64,000 nt of DNA from Mastigias papua (Eukaryota > Cnidaria > Scyphozoa > Rhizostomeae > Mastigiidae), in assembly GCA_964019165.1 (NCBI GenBank), contig OZ025268.1:2002001-2066000 (forward strand). Reading direction: 5' to 3'. Below the pieces are notes generated by a model, which worked only from the letters and a program-made list of their open reading frames with translations, searched no databases and was not told the origin of the DNA. The translations under genes and the position numbers were made by a program. Below are positions 24,510 through 45,940 of the stretch, one piece after another (position 1 is the first letter of the stretch; each line of letters begins with the position of its first letter).

Positions 24510-27500
24510 GTGTATCATCATGTTAGTTATACACCCACCTATTGTGTATCTGTAGCAACTTTTTTGCTTGCTAGGAGTATTTACCATGTTTTATAATGTG
24601 TTGCCATAGTAGCATAGGCTTTATGCATACAAGGTTTTCACACAGAAACTCACTTGTAAGATTTCAGGTATTTTATTTCTTTCTGCTTGAAGCATGATAT
24701 CAAGATCCCAAAACAACCTAAAGCACCGGAGAAACCACTGCAGCCATACATGAGGTACAGCAAAAAGGTGAAGGATCCTAATTTTTCAATGAAGGGAGTG
24801 TGGATTGTCTGTCCAGTGTTTATCAAAAGCTTCTTCTATGAATTTCTGCCAATTTTAGTTCTTCTGTTCACTTTTTTTTCCTTGAGTTTTAACTTATTTG
24901 CATCTTATTGAAGTTGTAACCACATAGCATCTACTTATGTAGAAAATTTTAGGCATTATTTTTGCAGTTTGAACTATAACAGTTACATTTTTGATACCTT
25001 GCTTGATAAACAAGAGACTTAAAATGTTTTGGCATTTGCCACTTCTTTGCATATAAAGCAATTCATGTGTCATGACACTTGGAAAAACCAATGCTTATAT
25101 GTAGGCTTACATCACTGTTCCTCTAGGTATGGGATCAGGTCAAAAGCCAGAATCAAGAAATGAAATTATGGGAGATATCTAAGATTGTTGGAGAGATGTG
25201 GAAAAATTTGCCTGAATTAGAGAAGAAGGTAATGCTGTTAGGTGACCAGGCTACTGTGATATACTGCCAGTTACCTTAGTAAAGATAGTTGAGCCTTTGT
25301 GGTAAAAACTAAAAGGCCTGTAATGAAATTTGTTAAACATTATGGATGTAGATAATCATTCTTGATCTATTGGTAGATTTCATTGTAAACACTGTTTTAA
25401 GAGCTTTCACAATTGTGTGTACCTACTATCAGAGATGTAGGGACCTAGGGGCATTTGGAAAAGTGCCCCTCTCTTGTCATAATTGCAAAGTCTGAAAATG
25501 TGCCCTGAAAGTGTTACAATAGTACCTTTACTTCAAGAAGCAAGTCAAGCTTTTATGTTTACACTTATAAGTAACAAATCAAATTTATACTCTATATTAT
25601 CATTCCTATGCTCTTCCTGCCACTTCCCTATTTTCAATACATAGTTGAGTATATCATGTAGTTTTTGTATGCTAGGGTGTGACTCTTGAAATATAGGGTT
25701 TGGCTTATGTGTCTCTCTACTTTCCAAATGTTTTTTATGTCTCTGCTTATTATGCAAGATTTATGTGTGCATTAAAGAGTATCATCATGCTTCTTTCTAT
25801 TGATTTACTCTATTTTTCTTAGATCTATGTTGATGACTATGAAGCAGAGAAGGTATTTAAGCTGATTGTGCTTATTGAATGCCTTTTAGGCTTGTAATGT
25901 TTACTTAGCATGGAATATGCAAGTACCGCTACAAAACTTTGTTTCCTTGCTATAAATACTGGTTCTGCTGGTTATAGACTCGCTGTTTGTAACAATCGTT
26001 TGCTTGAATGCCACTATGAACAGGTACTGTAGAATGAGAGACTCTACAAGCCATTTTGTGTGGAGCAAGAAGACTGTTTAAGGCCGCTACTGTTACTTTC
26101 TCACCTGTTGTGGTAATCATTCACTTGTCATGTCCTTTGGAGAGTTTGTCCGGAGGAATTATTTCCAAGGTCATCTAGGTCATTTGTCCCAGCGAAATCC
26201 ATCATGTAGCAGCATGATCGTTGAAATTTTCAGCATACTGAAATCCTTTAGAACTCGTGGTTTTTAGACATTGCTAAGTTAGTTGTTTTTATATATTGCT
26301 ATTTCACTACTAAAAAATACTAGTAAAGGTAGTGACAGTATTGGATTAAGTCTGTTTATCTCTTACTCAAAAATCTTGCTAAAGTTGATATGCTATGGAA
26401 TTAAAAACATGGAAGCATTGATCTTGCAGCTGTTACACGCAAAAACTGCTTATCCATATAGCCAGTACTTTTTGTAGCCAATATTTACGCAAAATTGATA
26501 CAGTCAATCATACGCTACTTTGCGGAGATTAGAAAGTTAGCGTATTTCTACTGTAAACGAATCTTTCTTGACAGTAACCAATCAATTATGAATGCTTGGA
26601 TTTTCATCGCAAATGTCCGGTGTAGGTTTTTGGAGAAGTTATGGATCTGAATTCAATTGCATTTGTTGTACGCATTGAATATAAGCATTGAAGTTCCCTT
26701 GTTTTTGTTTATGAATAACAATTTATCACAAATTATTAATGACGTCATCATTCGATGTCAAGGTGGAATACAAGGAATTGCTGAGAGAATATCATAACTC
26801 AACTGCATATCAACAGTGGCTGGAGGCGAAAGGACGAGGTATTTCTTGTAATAACCTGTAGTCCAAAATTCTCTCCCATGTTTTGAGGCTAGAGTCGCAT
26901 AGATTCAATCGAAGTGTATCTGAAGAAATGAAATGAAAATCTTCAATGTGGCTCGATGAAGTTTGAAAATGAATATTTTTTTTTGTAAGCACAGGTGCTG
27001 TTTATTTTTGTGCCGAAAATTGTAATTTTCAAACGCAAATGCATTGCCCCTGCATTTTGCAATTTTTCATTCAAAGATTGATGGGACTACTAGATTACTT
27101 ATATCTACAGCTTTGGTAAATTTAGTTTTAGATTGGTAAAAGAGTGTCAAGTAGAAGCGCATTGGAATTAGGAAGAATCTGTGTTATTCCTAGGATTTGA
27201 ACAGATCTGTGTTGTATTGTTTTTGTTCTGAGTTTTGTGTTTTTTTCTCAAGTATCATTGAATGTATTGGATTTTAGCCTACCCTCTGAATCCATAAAGT
27301 ATAAGGAACCACCACCCCCTTTTCCCCTTTCTCCCTCCCCCAAACAGACAGTTGAGGGATTGAAATCTTATCGTCAGAACATTAAAAGCTGTAGAATTCT
27401 CAGATGCTATGAAGTTTAACGCTTAAGAAACTGTGGAGTGGAGTGATTTCTGTGCTCGTACGCTATCGCCATTTTTAGTCTTATAGGACAATAACGTTCT

Positions 27501-30351
27501 AGCAGAGCACACTTACCTTTGATTCTCGGCTTAGATTAGTATCGTATGAAAATTTAATTAAGCCTGAGCGGTGAACTTGTAAGGGAGAGGGCAGCTTTTT
27601 CGCAGAATACACAATCACCTGTTAAGAGACGCGCGATCAGTGTAGCACCATCATAGAATTTTATCCTGTTCGAGGGTATGCACAATATATTATTTATTAG
27701 TCATTTATTAGTTTTCATATATTAATTTACTGTGCAATATTATTATCTAGATGTTTTTGTTGTTTTCAATGCTTTTTGCCAAAAATACTCTCTGATATCT
27801 CCATTTTTTCATGCTAGCTGATATTATCAAGTGTCGCCGATGTGGCTTAGAGAAGGGGCAAATTCTTTTTAAATTTTGCATTTCTACTCCCTTTTTTCGA
27901 TACTCTTTTCAAGTTGATAATGTTTCAAGTTGCAGTCACTTTGATAATCATCTCGTTAGTTTATATCGAGAACGTGTTTTGGAGTAGCTTGCAGAATTTC
28001 CTTTGGTTAAGAAACGTACAGGTTATCAAAGTAATATTTTGGAATGACAGAAATACTAAATACTGAATGCAAATAAACTGAAAGATTAAACCATTAAGCA
28101 TACAGCAGTATAAAGAAGGACATTTGTAACAAAAGATTTTTATCGCGCTATTGCTTATGCAGTTTTACAGGTTTTTAGGAGCAAAAAGATTGTAGATTTG
28201 TTGCCAGCTGCTTTACGATGATTAAGAATGGTAGAAGACTGAGGGAAAGCAAGTGCTGTAAAGCGTTTGGGGATGAATTTGCAGCTGTATACTAGAATAT
28301 CCTCCTTGCAGACACAACTGATAAGTTCCCTTGCGCCTGTATCCCGATGTACCTGTCCGGAATCCGGGATGTCGAAAGCATGGTATACATGCCCAAACCA
28401 CAATTTATGGGATATTGAAAAGTAGTCTACAAACCCAAACCACAATGTACGGGACGTAAAGGAATAGTGTACAAACCCGGAACGCATTTTTAGTGAAAAC
28501 ATTGAGTAGTACTTTAGGCCGTTTTTGCAATGCGTTTTGAATGGAATATTTTTGCCATATTTCAGCACAAGCTGCGCTACAGGAACAACAAGCAATGGAG
28601 AAGATGATTGGAGGACCTATTCCAGTAGGATTCTAGTTCAATTAATCTTCTTACGAAATTTTATGTACCATGTAGTCTGTGGTAATCTCCGTATGAAAAG
28701 TCTGAATTTTTCAACAATTTGGTCCCTAATTTTTTCTGAGGGCAATACTGTACTTCGCATCAGTAGGAAAATGATCTACTATTAGTTGTCTTAGATGCAG
28801 CCATATATGCAAATGACAGTGAGACTACAGGACTTTGCAGACAGTGGGATTTAGCACCAAGGGTACCTTTAATACAAATCGCTGATCTTGTGTTTTTGCA
28901 GTACGGGGAAGAATGAATAAAAGAGATTTTATCATGTACCCTTCTCAGAATGCAGATTCAAAAGGCTAACGTCCTACAATTCTTGACATAGTTTATGCAC
29001 AGCTTTGTTATTTAGACAATTTTTTTGGAAATATTACGTTCCCCTGAATGCCATTTCTTTCCCCAGATCCATATGTGACATTTTTGTGGTGTACTTCATG
29101 CCCAGTAGCGTAACGCATTTTGGGGCACCGTAATTTAAGAACTAGAGACTCCAACAAAAAGTGCTCCTATAATTCTCGTATTATCTGCCTTTTGGCAATC
29201 CCAGAAACGTGTACTAATCAGTGTTCCCGTTTGTGATTAATGACCGGATTGAAATGTTCTCAGAGCAGCACAGATTTATATCTGCCTGTCAAGGGCTCTC
29301 TTTCCATGAAACTTTCATGCAGTAATCAAGTACTCCAGGTTTTCCCATCTACATATATATGACTGAGAACCATGATTCTAAGGTGCAAATTTCTCCCCCA
29401 TATTCTTGTTTAGATTTCATGGGTGCGTAGCTGTATTAATGAAATGACCAAACAGAAAAATTCCATATTCTTTTCCTTTTTATAGACTGATTTCTCTGTT
29501 TGTCGATATATTAATTAGATTGTTGAAAGATTTCTCTGCCATTCATGTGGAAAGTAGTGATTTAAAATGTAGGATTTAATTATTTTTCCCATGCAGCCTA
29601 CTGAATAATGACAGAACAGTTCGAAGTCTGTATCCTACTATCACAAAAGAATCTTCGACGGAAAATATGCGCATGTTCCAACAAATTTCTCACATACATT
29701 TGAACTCTAGTTGCTATATGAAGGATTCTATGGTTGCTTTTAGAACAATATCATAATTCCCTTTATCTTACCTTTGCATCCATTTGTCTGAGTCTTCTCA
29801 TGGTGTTGAGTCATCGCCAATCAGTGTATAAACAACAGGATTTGTTTTATTAGCTTGTATCTATTTTCAAGTTATCTATTACTTTCTGGCTGTTTATTGC
29901 AGAGAGACGAGCCTCGATTTCAAATACAGCAGATTGAAGACGATGATGGTATGTACTTCTAAGTGAGATTTAAGTCTATGTAGAAAATCTGTGAATCACT
30001 TGTGAGGAGCGCTTTCCCAATTTGACTCTATCATCCCGTGACGACATTACTGTGGCCCCAGAGAAACCCAGTGTACAATTGAATATACGTAGAAATATAC
30101 TTTTTTTCGTATTTCCTATATTGATTAGTTAGGCAGATTTTGATTTGCAAAAATATTGCCTTTTGACACACTTTTCAGACGATGACGCTTTTTCTGCGAA
30201 GCATATATCAGCAGCAAGATTTCTTCGAAATCACAAACTGATCGCTGAGATATTTAGTGAGCAGGCTGTGCCGGACATCAAAACGAGTAAGTATACAAGT
30301 TTGATTTTTCATGTTTGATGTGTCTGTGTGCGTATGTGTGTGTGTGCGTGC

Positions 30352-30433
<82 letters not shown>

Positions 30434-32671
30434 GTGCGTGTGTGCGTGTATGTGTATATGTGTGTATATGTGTTTGTATGTTTGTTTGTCTCTGTGATGG
30501 CATTCGTATATTTGGATACTAATTTTGAGGCTTTGAGTATCAATGCCCTCTCTACTCTCGCCCTCTTCTCTTTTAGTTGTTACAAGACCGAGGTTGGAAA
30601 ACTTAAAAAAGCAAGTCCAATCTTTGATGCAACATCAGGTACTGTGTTTGTGTTACCAACTGAGCTAATTCGACCTTTCTAGACTGTAGTTAGGTGTATC
30701 CATGAATCACCAAAATTTAGCTGGTTTTCCTTTAGACTTGTGAATTAGGTTTGGTAATAAGATAATGTATTTTGAGATGGTATATTCTGTTTATTGAGTT
30801 GTTATTATATATAATGAAATTGCATATAATGAAATTGTATTAAGGTTAGTGTTTTGCAGACTTTTTGGGAATAGTCGAGGATATCCTCGTCAACAGTTGC
30901 GCAAGCAGACTGTGCTAGTGAACTGACTTGTGGGAATGTCTTTTCGTAACTATGCATGTATTACTTACTACCTAGTACAACTCAGGATGCTCCGCAACTT
31001 GTTTTGCGAAGGAGACTTTTGGGTAATGCAGAATAGCTATAGGTTTGATTTTTCAAAATTTCTAAGCGATTATTTTCCATCAATTTTAATCGCAGTTTTT
31101 ATTCTTACACTCGTAGAGGAGATTGGAGCAAGAGATAGAAGAAGCGGAACAAAGACATGAAACCAGAAAGCGTAAAATTCTTGAAAGTAGTGTAAAATTT
31201 CAGCAAGAGATGAAAAAGGTAATTTGATTTGTATTTTTGTCGGTCTAAGAAGCAATTGATACCTTTTTATGCTCGCAGATGACCATATGGTCTGTGATTT
31301 TACTTTTGCCATTTTGTATTTGAAAACACTTAGCTATCCCTATCTGTCTTTTTACCGAGCAAGAAATTTATTTGAAGGTAAGACAGGACAATTTTGTTTT
31401 AATTAGAACGAGCAGTTACTAAGTGCTGACCTGAGAACAGTGCCTTGTTAGCAATTTTAATATGTTATTATCAAATGCATCTTGATTACAGAGGTTTAGA
31501 ATGAATACCTCATCGAAATCTTTACTTCCATATGTTGTAGTAAGTTGAAGTTGGCCCACGCTAAGAGTTTGTTTTCATGTAAACAGTACACTAATTTCTC
31601 TCAAGGAAATCTGATTGTTGGTTTGATTGAAAGTTGTGCTTGCAATATCTGCATACCTTTCCTGCTTTTCTTGGTCCAGAATCAAGCGTCCTACCTGTGG
31701 TTTTCACCTCCATCCTCTGCTTATTGTGGGCGAGTGGCCAGTGGTTAGAGCTCTTAGCAGCTGAGCGGAACATCGAAGGTTCGAGCCGAACCCTCAGGTC
31801 ATAGTTGGGACGCTCGCTCATAACAGCAAATGGGTACCTGGTGGTAACACTAGGGAAATTAAAGCCGGCAAGGAAAGGAACTGACCACCCTACCTCACTA
31901 TGCCGGCGGCTGAAGATAAGTGTTCTCTCTGACAGGAACTCCCGAACATACGGAATCGTATATGAGACTAGCCTCTACCTTACCTCTCCTTATTGTTCCT
32001 GTAAGTAAGAGCTTTCTTTTGTCATCAAAGAATCAGACAGAATGAATATGCTATACACAGCCATTCATTATAGTGTTATAAGTACAACAATAATGGGAGC
32101 ATCCAGGACATTCAGTCTTGATTTATAAGATGTAGAGCCATCACACCCCTATTAAAACTCGATCAAGCACATTTTATTCAATGTGTGCATACTGCTTTCA
32201 GATTTCTTTTCTGGTTCTTTATATTTGCCAAGTAAAATTCGTTCAGAGGAAGAAAATACAGCTCTAAGCAAATGCTTCAGTATCAAGCAAATACTTCTTT
32301 TGATCTGATCTGCTCTTGTCTGACCTTCTTTGACGTAATTTGATCTTCTTTGACCTCCTTTGACCTTATATGATCTTCTTTGACCTTATTCGCCCTTCTT
32401 TGACCTAATTCGATCTTCTTTGACCTCATGTGAACTTATCAAACGTTACCTGATTATCTGAGAAATCTAACCTAGCCCAGCCTCATCTTATCTCCTGCCA
32501 TTTTCGTATTTTAAGCTGAAGGAGACTCCTACCGTGCCTTTGGCAAGTGTAGACGATGCTAGTCATGAAGATTCTAATGGTTCAACGTCTCCTGAACCTG
32601 AAGAAAGGAAGGAAGATGATTCCAAAACGCCGAGCAACCCAGTGGCTGGAGGAGCTTCAGATAACGATTAA
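22750..32671 (+). CDS. SMARCE1: SWI/SNF (BAF) subunit BAF57, HMG-box protein
   Basis: Thirteen exons join in frame to 351 residues: 22750-22828, 23570-23622, 24186-24293, 24693-24767, 25127-25228, 25823-25852, 26763-26838, 28566-28624, 29903-29948, 30179-30286, 30577-30638, 31117-31218 and 32516-32671. The N-terminus is Pro/Gln/Met-rich. The HMG box spans residues ~85-155 ([52 protein letters not shown]). The conserved [21 protein letters not shown] block follows, then a coiled coil ([36 protein letters not shown]) and a short acidic tail. BAF57 is a core subunit of animal BAF/PBAF chromatin remodellers, with a DNA-bending HMG domain. The tail is shorter than in human (411 residues). Exon 8 uses a weak donor (CCA|GTAGGA), required because both flanking frames fit only that site. 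Confidence 0.93.
24393..24507 (+). repeat. (ACACT)n followed by (CA)n microsatellite
   Basis: A pentanucleotide array of about 17 units passes directly into a dinucleotide CA run inside SMARCE1 intron 3. The repetitive [14 protein letters not shown] open frame across it is an artefact of the repeat. Confidence 0.95.
28364..28492 (-). repeat. Three imperfect 42-bp tandem units
   Basis: Inside SMARCE1 intron 7, units ending in CCCAAACCACAATTTAT, CCCAAACCACAATGTAC and CCCGGAACGCATTTTT repeat at 42-bp spacing. On the minus strand the frame stays open and would encode 14-residue repeats of the type [14 protein letters not shown]. No start or gene context supports translation. Confidence 0.6.
30330..30480 (+). 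repeat. (GT)n microsatellite in SMARCE1 intron 10
   Basis: A long GT run, about 36 units at its core, is flanked by degenerate GTGC and GTAT units. It starts about 45 bp after the exon 10 donor. All Cys/Val and Thr/His open frames over it are repeat artefacts. Confidence 0.95.
31726..31990 (+). mobile_element. tRNA-derived SINE in SMARCE1 intron 12
   Basis: The head carries a Pol III A box (GAGTGGCCAGTGGTTAGAGC) and, about 40 bp later, a B box (AAGGTTCGAGCC), the spacing of a tRNA gene. A tRNA-unrelated body follows with CTATGCCGGCGGCTGAAGAT. The 3' part (AAGATAAGTGTTCTCTCT and GAATCGTATATG) recurs in the fragment at 43556. This is a non-autonomous retroposon. Confidence 0.75.
32285..32440 (+). 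repeat. Degenerate TTTGACCT-type tandem repeat
   Basis: About ten related copies of a 10-12-bp motif (TTGACCTNNTTTGATCTTCT) occur in tandem in the last intron of SMARCE1, about 75 bp before the final acceptor. It is non-coding. Confidence 0.75.
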
Positions 32672-33555
32672 AGCACAGATGTAACAGGACGTGCGTTTAG
32701 TTGTATAAAAGATTAAGGTAGTTAAGCTACATGAAAGAGACGCGAGTAGAGATTATAGGAAAGTACAGTGTTTCTTTGTAGAAATTAGCTGACACAATTA
32801 TTGGTCAGAGACTGTTGATCATTCATTAACTATGTAAAATATTATAAATATAGAGTAAAGTATCTTTGATTTGCTACTGTCTATGTAAAGGACTCGGTCT
32901 GTTGAGCCGTACTAATATTTACTCTACACTTTCCATTTGTGGAGTATACAATGTGCAATATACAATAGTATTGTTTGAGATTGGATCTTCTTGTTTATTA
33001 CAATATGCTCTGCCATTTTCAACATATTGTATATGATAATGTTGTATTGTCTAAGAACGCTTCTAACCCAGAAATGGAAAGTCACTTTGATAAACATCTA
33101 ATAATCAATATTCCTCGTTTTTTCCATAGTCAGTCAGAATCCGTAGATATTCCAATCGCCAGGTTATTACTTTATTTTCTTCCTCTGAATTTTTATGACT
33201 CGTAAATGATCAATTACCCGCTCCCTAATTAGTCAGGCAATCTATTCTAAATTTTTTTGCTCGCCATATTGAGAAATTCCATATTGATGCATATTTCATA
33301 ATGGATAGGAATGCTTTAGGCAGCCCTCTGCACAGACGTAAATTTGCTGCAATCTTTGTGAGGTATTATTACACTGTTAATTGTGATATTCTTAGACCGT
33401 ACACAGGATATTCCCCCAATCTTCGGTTTCCATTACCCCCTATGCACACTGTTGTTTCGTGGACTGATCCTTTTTGGTTCATTTGATGCAGTACCGGGAC
33501 CAGGGAATGGAATGGAGGACTAGTCCAGAAGATGGTCCACCACTGTTTCCCCATT
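32672..33555. other. Region after SMARCE1
   Basis: This holds the 3' UTR of SMARCE1 and intergenic DNA. I see no exon. Short open frames have random composition. Confidence 0.35.
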
Positions 33556-33732
33556 CTGTCTCATTTGTGCGAAGATGCTACCCAACAAACAATGTCTAGC
33601 ACAGAAGGTCATCATATGTCCTCAAAGAAGCTGGCAGAATCATGTAAATCAACGCACATGAAGAACCACAAGAAGTCATCTAAATCAAATGATGTTTCTA
33701 CATTTCCGTATCACTACTTTAATGAATATTAG
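33556..33732 (+). pseudogene. Partial duplicate of the CDK12 5' end
   Basis: From 33556 the DNA matches 35250-35380, covering the last 35 or so bases before the CDK12 start codon and its first ~33 codons. The copy begins MSSTEGHHMSSKKLAES, the gene [17 protein letters not shown], and both continue to HKKSSKS. The copy has its own ATG at 33592 but leaves homology after codon 33 and stops at 33730-33732, giving 46 codons. It lacks the RS region, proline-rich region and kinase. Many differences change amino acids, as expected without selection. It lies about 1.6 kb upstream of the gene in the same orientation, so it is probably a local duplication remnant. Confidence 0.8.
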
Positions 33733-35285
33733 GTCAGGCATCTGCTGCTTACATTCAGACGCACGGCATCCTTGTGACCCTAGGCTTGTTGATGTTGTAC
33801 AGGGTTAGATGTGGGTACTTGGTATGGTCACCCTGTTCTGTGGTATGGTTCATGTAATCATTGCCATTGTGCTTGCTATTGTACCAAGTGTCATTCTCCA
33901 CTATCATGATTTCTTTCTTTACTTAAAGAATTCTTCTGTAGTATCGAAGCACAGAAATGGATGTTATAAATGGAAGCAAAAACTGACAGATGGTCTCTCC
34001 CTCTGGATTTTTAAAACGAAACGATGAAAGTACTAGGCGTATGCTGTTGCAAATTTTGAATGCATTAGAGACTTGCTGTTTCTTGGGGGGGGGGGGGCAC
34101 TGCTGCCCCTTTGCATAGTCTTAACTCCTAGAAAGCATTGGTAACTGTTTGCATTGATAGATATAATTCATTGTTCATCTGTTTTTTCCTATTTTATTAG
34201 TTTTATGTTTAGAATCTCCACTGCCTTATCTCTATCCGCTAAACAGATAACTTTCTTGTAGTAGTCTACTTTTAACAACCATGTACTCAAATTTGAACTG
34301 CTGGAGTTGCATAATGGCAGTATTTGTTCATCATCATCATCATCATCATTGAAAAACATTTAACGACAAACGTATCGATACAAATGTATACGCTAAAAGA
34401 TAAACACAAGTATTAGTTCTCTGAGAAGTATATTTTGCATAAGTCAAAAAAGGTATCTGAATTTGTTTGATTGACTGTATGCTCTGGTAGACTGTTCTAT
34501 TTCAGTACTACACAATAAAAGAGTGAATTTTGGACAATATTGGCACGAGCATATTTAGGCATGAGCTTTTTGGAATGTGAATTACGTAGGTTCCTGCAAT
34601 CGTTTATTAGAAAATAGTCAGACGGCTTTAAAGCAACCTGACAAGTAAATATTTTAGGTAATAATTTTAGTTGAGGACGTGTCCAGCGTGACTGCAAAGT
34701 TTCCCAGTTTAAACATACTAACATGTATGCAACGCTAGATCTTCGACTGTAATTGTTTTGCAACAAAGCTCTCAGCGTTTCTTTGAACCATTTCTATCCT
34801 TTGTTTTAATGCTCTCGAACTCGGTTACCAAACTTCACAAGAGTATTCAAATTTAGCAAGAGTGTTCAAGTTGATGATGGGCAGGTAAGGTACTGACAGA
34901 TTGCAGCTGATGTGCAAGAATCTATTCTGCAGTAGTAAATAAGAACGGAATCTTCTTGTACTTTGTAACATAAAAGTTTAACCACGAAAGCAGGAGAAGT
35001 ACGTGAAGGTTGACATTATTTATCTTGATGCACGTCGTGCCAGTTTGGTCAGCAGTTGTCATGCGCAGCCTTGTTTTGAAATATTGCGAGGCAATAGCCA
35101 AGATGGCGGAGGAATTTACGTCGCCTTTCTGAGCACATATAAATTGCATCTCCGTCAATCGCCTTAGCACCGACCATCACCCTTACGATTTATACCACAT
35201 TAAACGCGCAAAACACCATTTTATCGTCTCAACATGAAAGTTCTTCTACTTATGTCATTTTTACGAGGATGCTAACCAATAAAAA
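33733..35285. other. Upstream region of the CDK12 gene
   Basis: There is no coding exon. It contains a poly(G) run at about 34086-34098 and a short CAT tandem near 34331. The CDK12 promoter and 5' UTR should lie in its right end, where the YY1-like site is. Confidence 0.4.
35097..35109 (+). promoter_or_regulatory. YY1-like promoter motif upstream of CDK12
   Basis: GCCAAGATGGCGG matches the vertebrate YY1 consensus (AAGATGGCGGC), usually found just downstream of transcription starts of housekeeping genes. It lies 177 bp before the CDK12 start codon. Use by a YY1 homologue in this organism is inference. Confidence 0.4.
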
Positions 35286-44656
<9,371 letters not shown>

Positions 44657-44733
44657 CTATTTGTTGGATATATTAAATTCGATAGAGTCACGTTAATTTT
44701 GTTCGCTTCGTAAAATGTATTTAGTACTTTTTC

Positions 44734-44739
44734 AATAAA
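44734..44739 (+). terminator. Poly(A) signal of the CDK12 gene
   Basis: An AATAAA stands 77 bp after the CDK12 stop codon in AT-rich DNA, with a GT-rich stretch about 25 bp downstream, as expected for a cleavage site. Confidence 0.65.
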
Positions 44740-45940
44740 TATTATAAATGTCCCAATATAAGTTTGTTGTTTATCTGACTCATGTTTGTTCCTGCCATCA
44801 TAATCAGTCCCATTTTGACAGAGGTCAAGTAGACTAGATATTTGAAATTGAAGGGAGGAACTACGCCAGTTGCGTGTAGGATTGCCCTATCGTTACCGGT
44901 ATTACTATTGGGTTGACCACGCGACTAGCGTGTAACAATTTAGTGAAAAGACAACTACATGGATGTCTATGCGTCCCTCTTTCAAGATTCTCAGCGAGTT
45001 TTATGTTCGATCCATATATAAGCTATTTATAAAATATAAATTCTTACTACAAGCAAAAAGGGCGGCGTACTCTGCAGGTGCGTTGTTTCCCAGCCCAATG
45101 GTTGGCCTCTTTTTGGAAGCCAACAGTGTTAGCTCAATGTTAACTCATTTTTGACGCTACCGTGTTGATTTTGATACGTTAAAGCTGAGTCTCTGCCTAT
45201 GTTTGGTGCAAGGAGGAGTACGGTTTTGATACAATGAAGATAACTTGCAAGTTTTTAGTTTCTGCCTCGCCTTTGTGTATTTCGGTGGAGTAAACACACT
45301 CGCCTGTTAGAGGTGTGAATCTGAAGACACTTATTATAGACTATGTATACAAAAATCTCTTATATAACATTTTTTCAGCTACTGTGTTGCAATATGGACA
45401 AAACAGTGGTCGAGAAAACCAGAGCTTAAGGCAAGGTGGCACAAATGTAGAAAAGACACCTTTACCAAGCCCTCGAAGGTTTTTCCTGCTCAAAAAGTTT
45501 ATCAAAACAGAGTATGTAATGCTCTAGGACCTTTGTATGAGTCTTATCGTCCTCTAAATTGGAACAATCTGAAATGTTATTGCTATAAAGGTACCCCTGT
45601 CCCCCTTGACGAAGGTCAAAGTTGGTGTTTCTCCCTCATGCCCCCACCCCAACGCTTCTGGTAGTGGTTTTATGGTATGCGCGAACAAGTAATTTGCAGT
45701 GTAGAACATGGTAATCAGTTACAAATCCTACAATTGCCACAGGCATACGGCACAAAGTGCTGCTCTCAGAAATGGTTTTTGAGATTTTAGCACAGTGGAT
45801 TTGATTTGAGGCACTAACTTTTTCAATATTGAAATGAGGTCACTTCTTGTTATTCCGAGGCCATGTAGTAATGGTTGTAGAATATTTCAATGGATGCATG
45901 CGTCAGGCCCACTCATCTCTGATAAACAATTACTGTAAAG
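44740..45940. other. Spacer between CDK12 and YAE1
   Basis: There is no certain gene. One open segment after an acceptor-like site (45379-45527) is listed separately. The rest holds short random frames. Confidence 0.35.
45379..45527 (+). other. Orphan exon-like segment downstream of CDK12
   Basis: A pyrimidine-rich acceptor (ACATTTTTTCAG) opens a phase-1 frame of about 49 codons ending in TAG at 45525-45527. Its composition is protein-like (GQNSGRENQSLRQGG, KTPLPSPRR). It could be an alternative last exon of CDK12 or a leftover of another gene. No phase-1 donor upstream was identified to join it. Confidence 0.25.

Noticed and set aside
24339..24596. Open frame with TTLHY repeats
   Set aside because: It is the ACACT pentanucleotide repeat; it lies in a SMARCE1 intron.
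30208..30682. Cys/Val and Thr/His-rich open frames
   Set aside because: They are translations of the GT microsatellite in a SMARCE1 intron.
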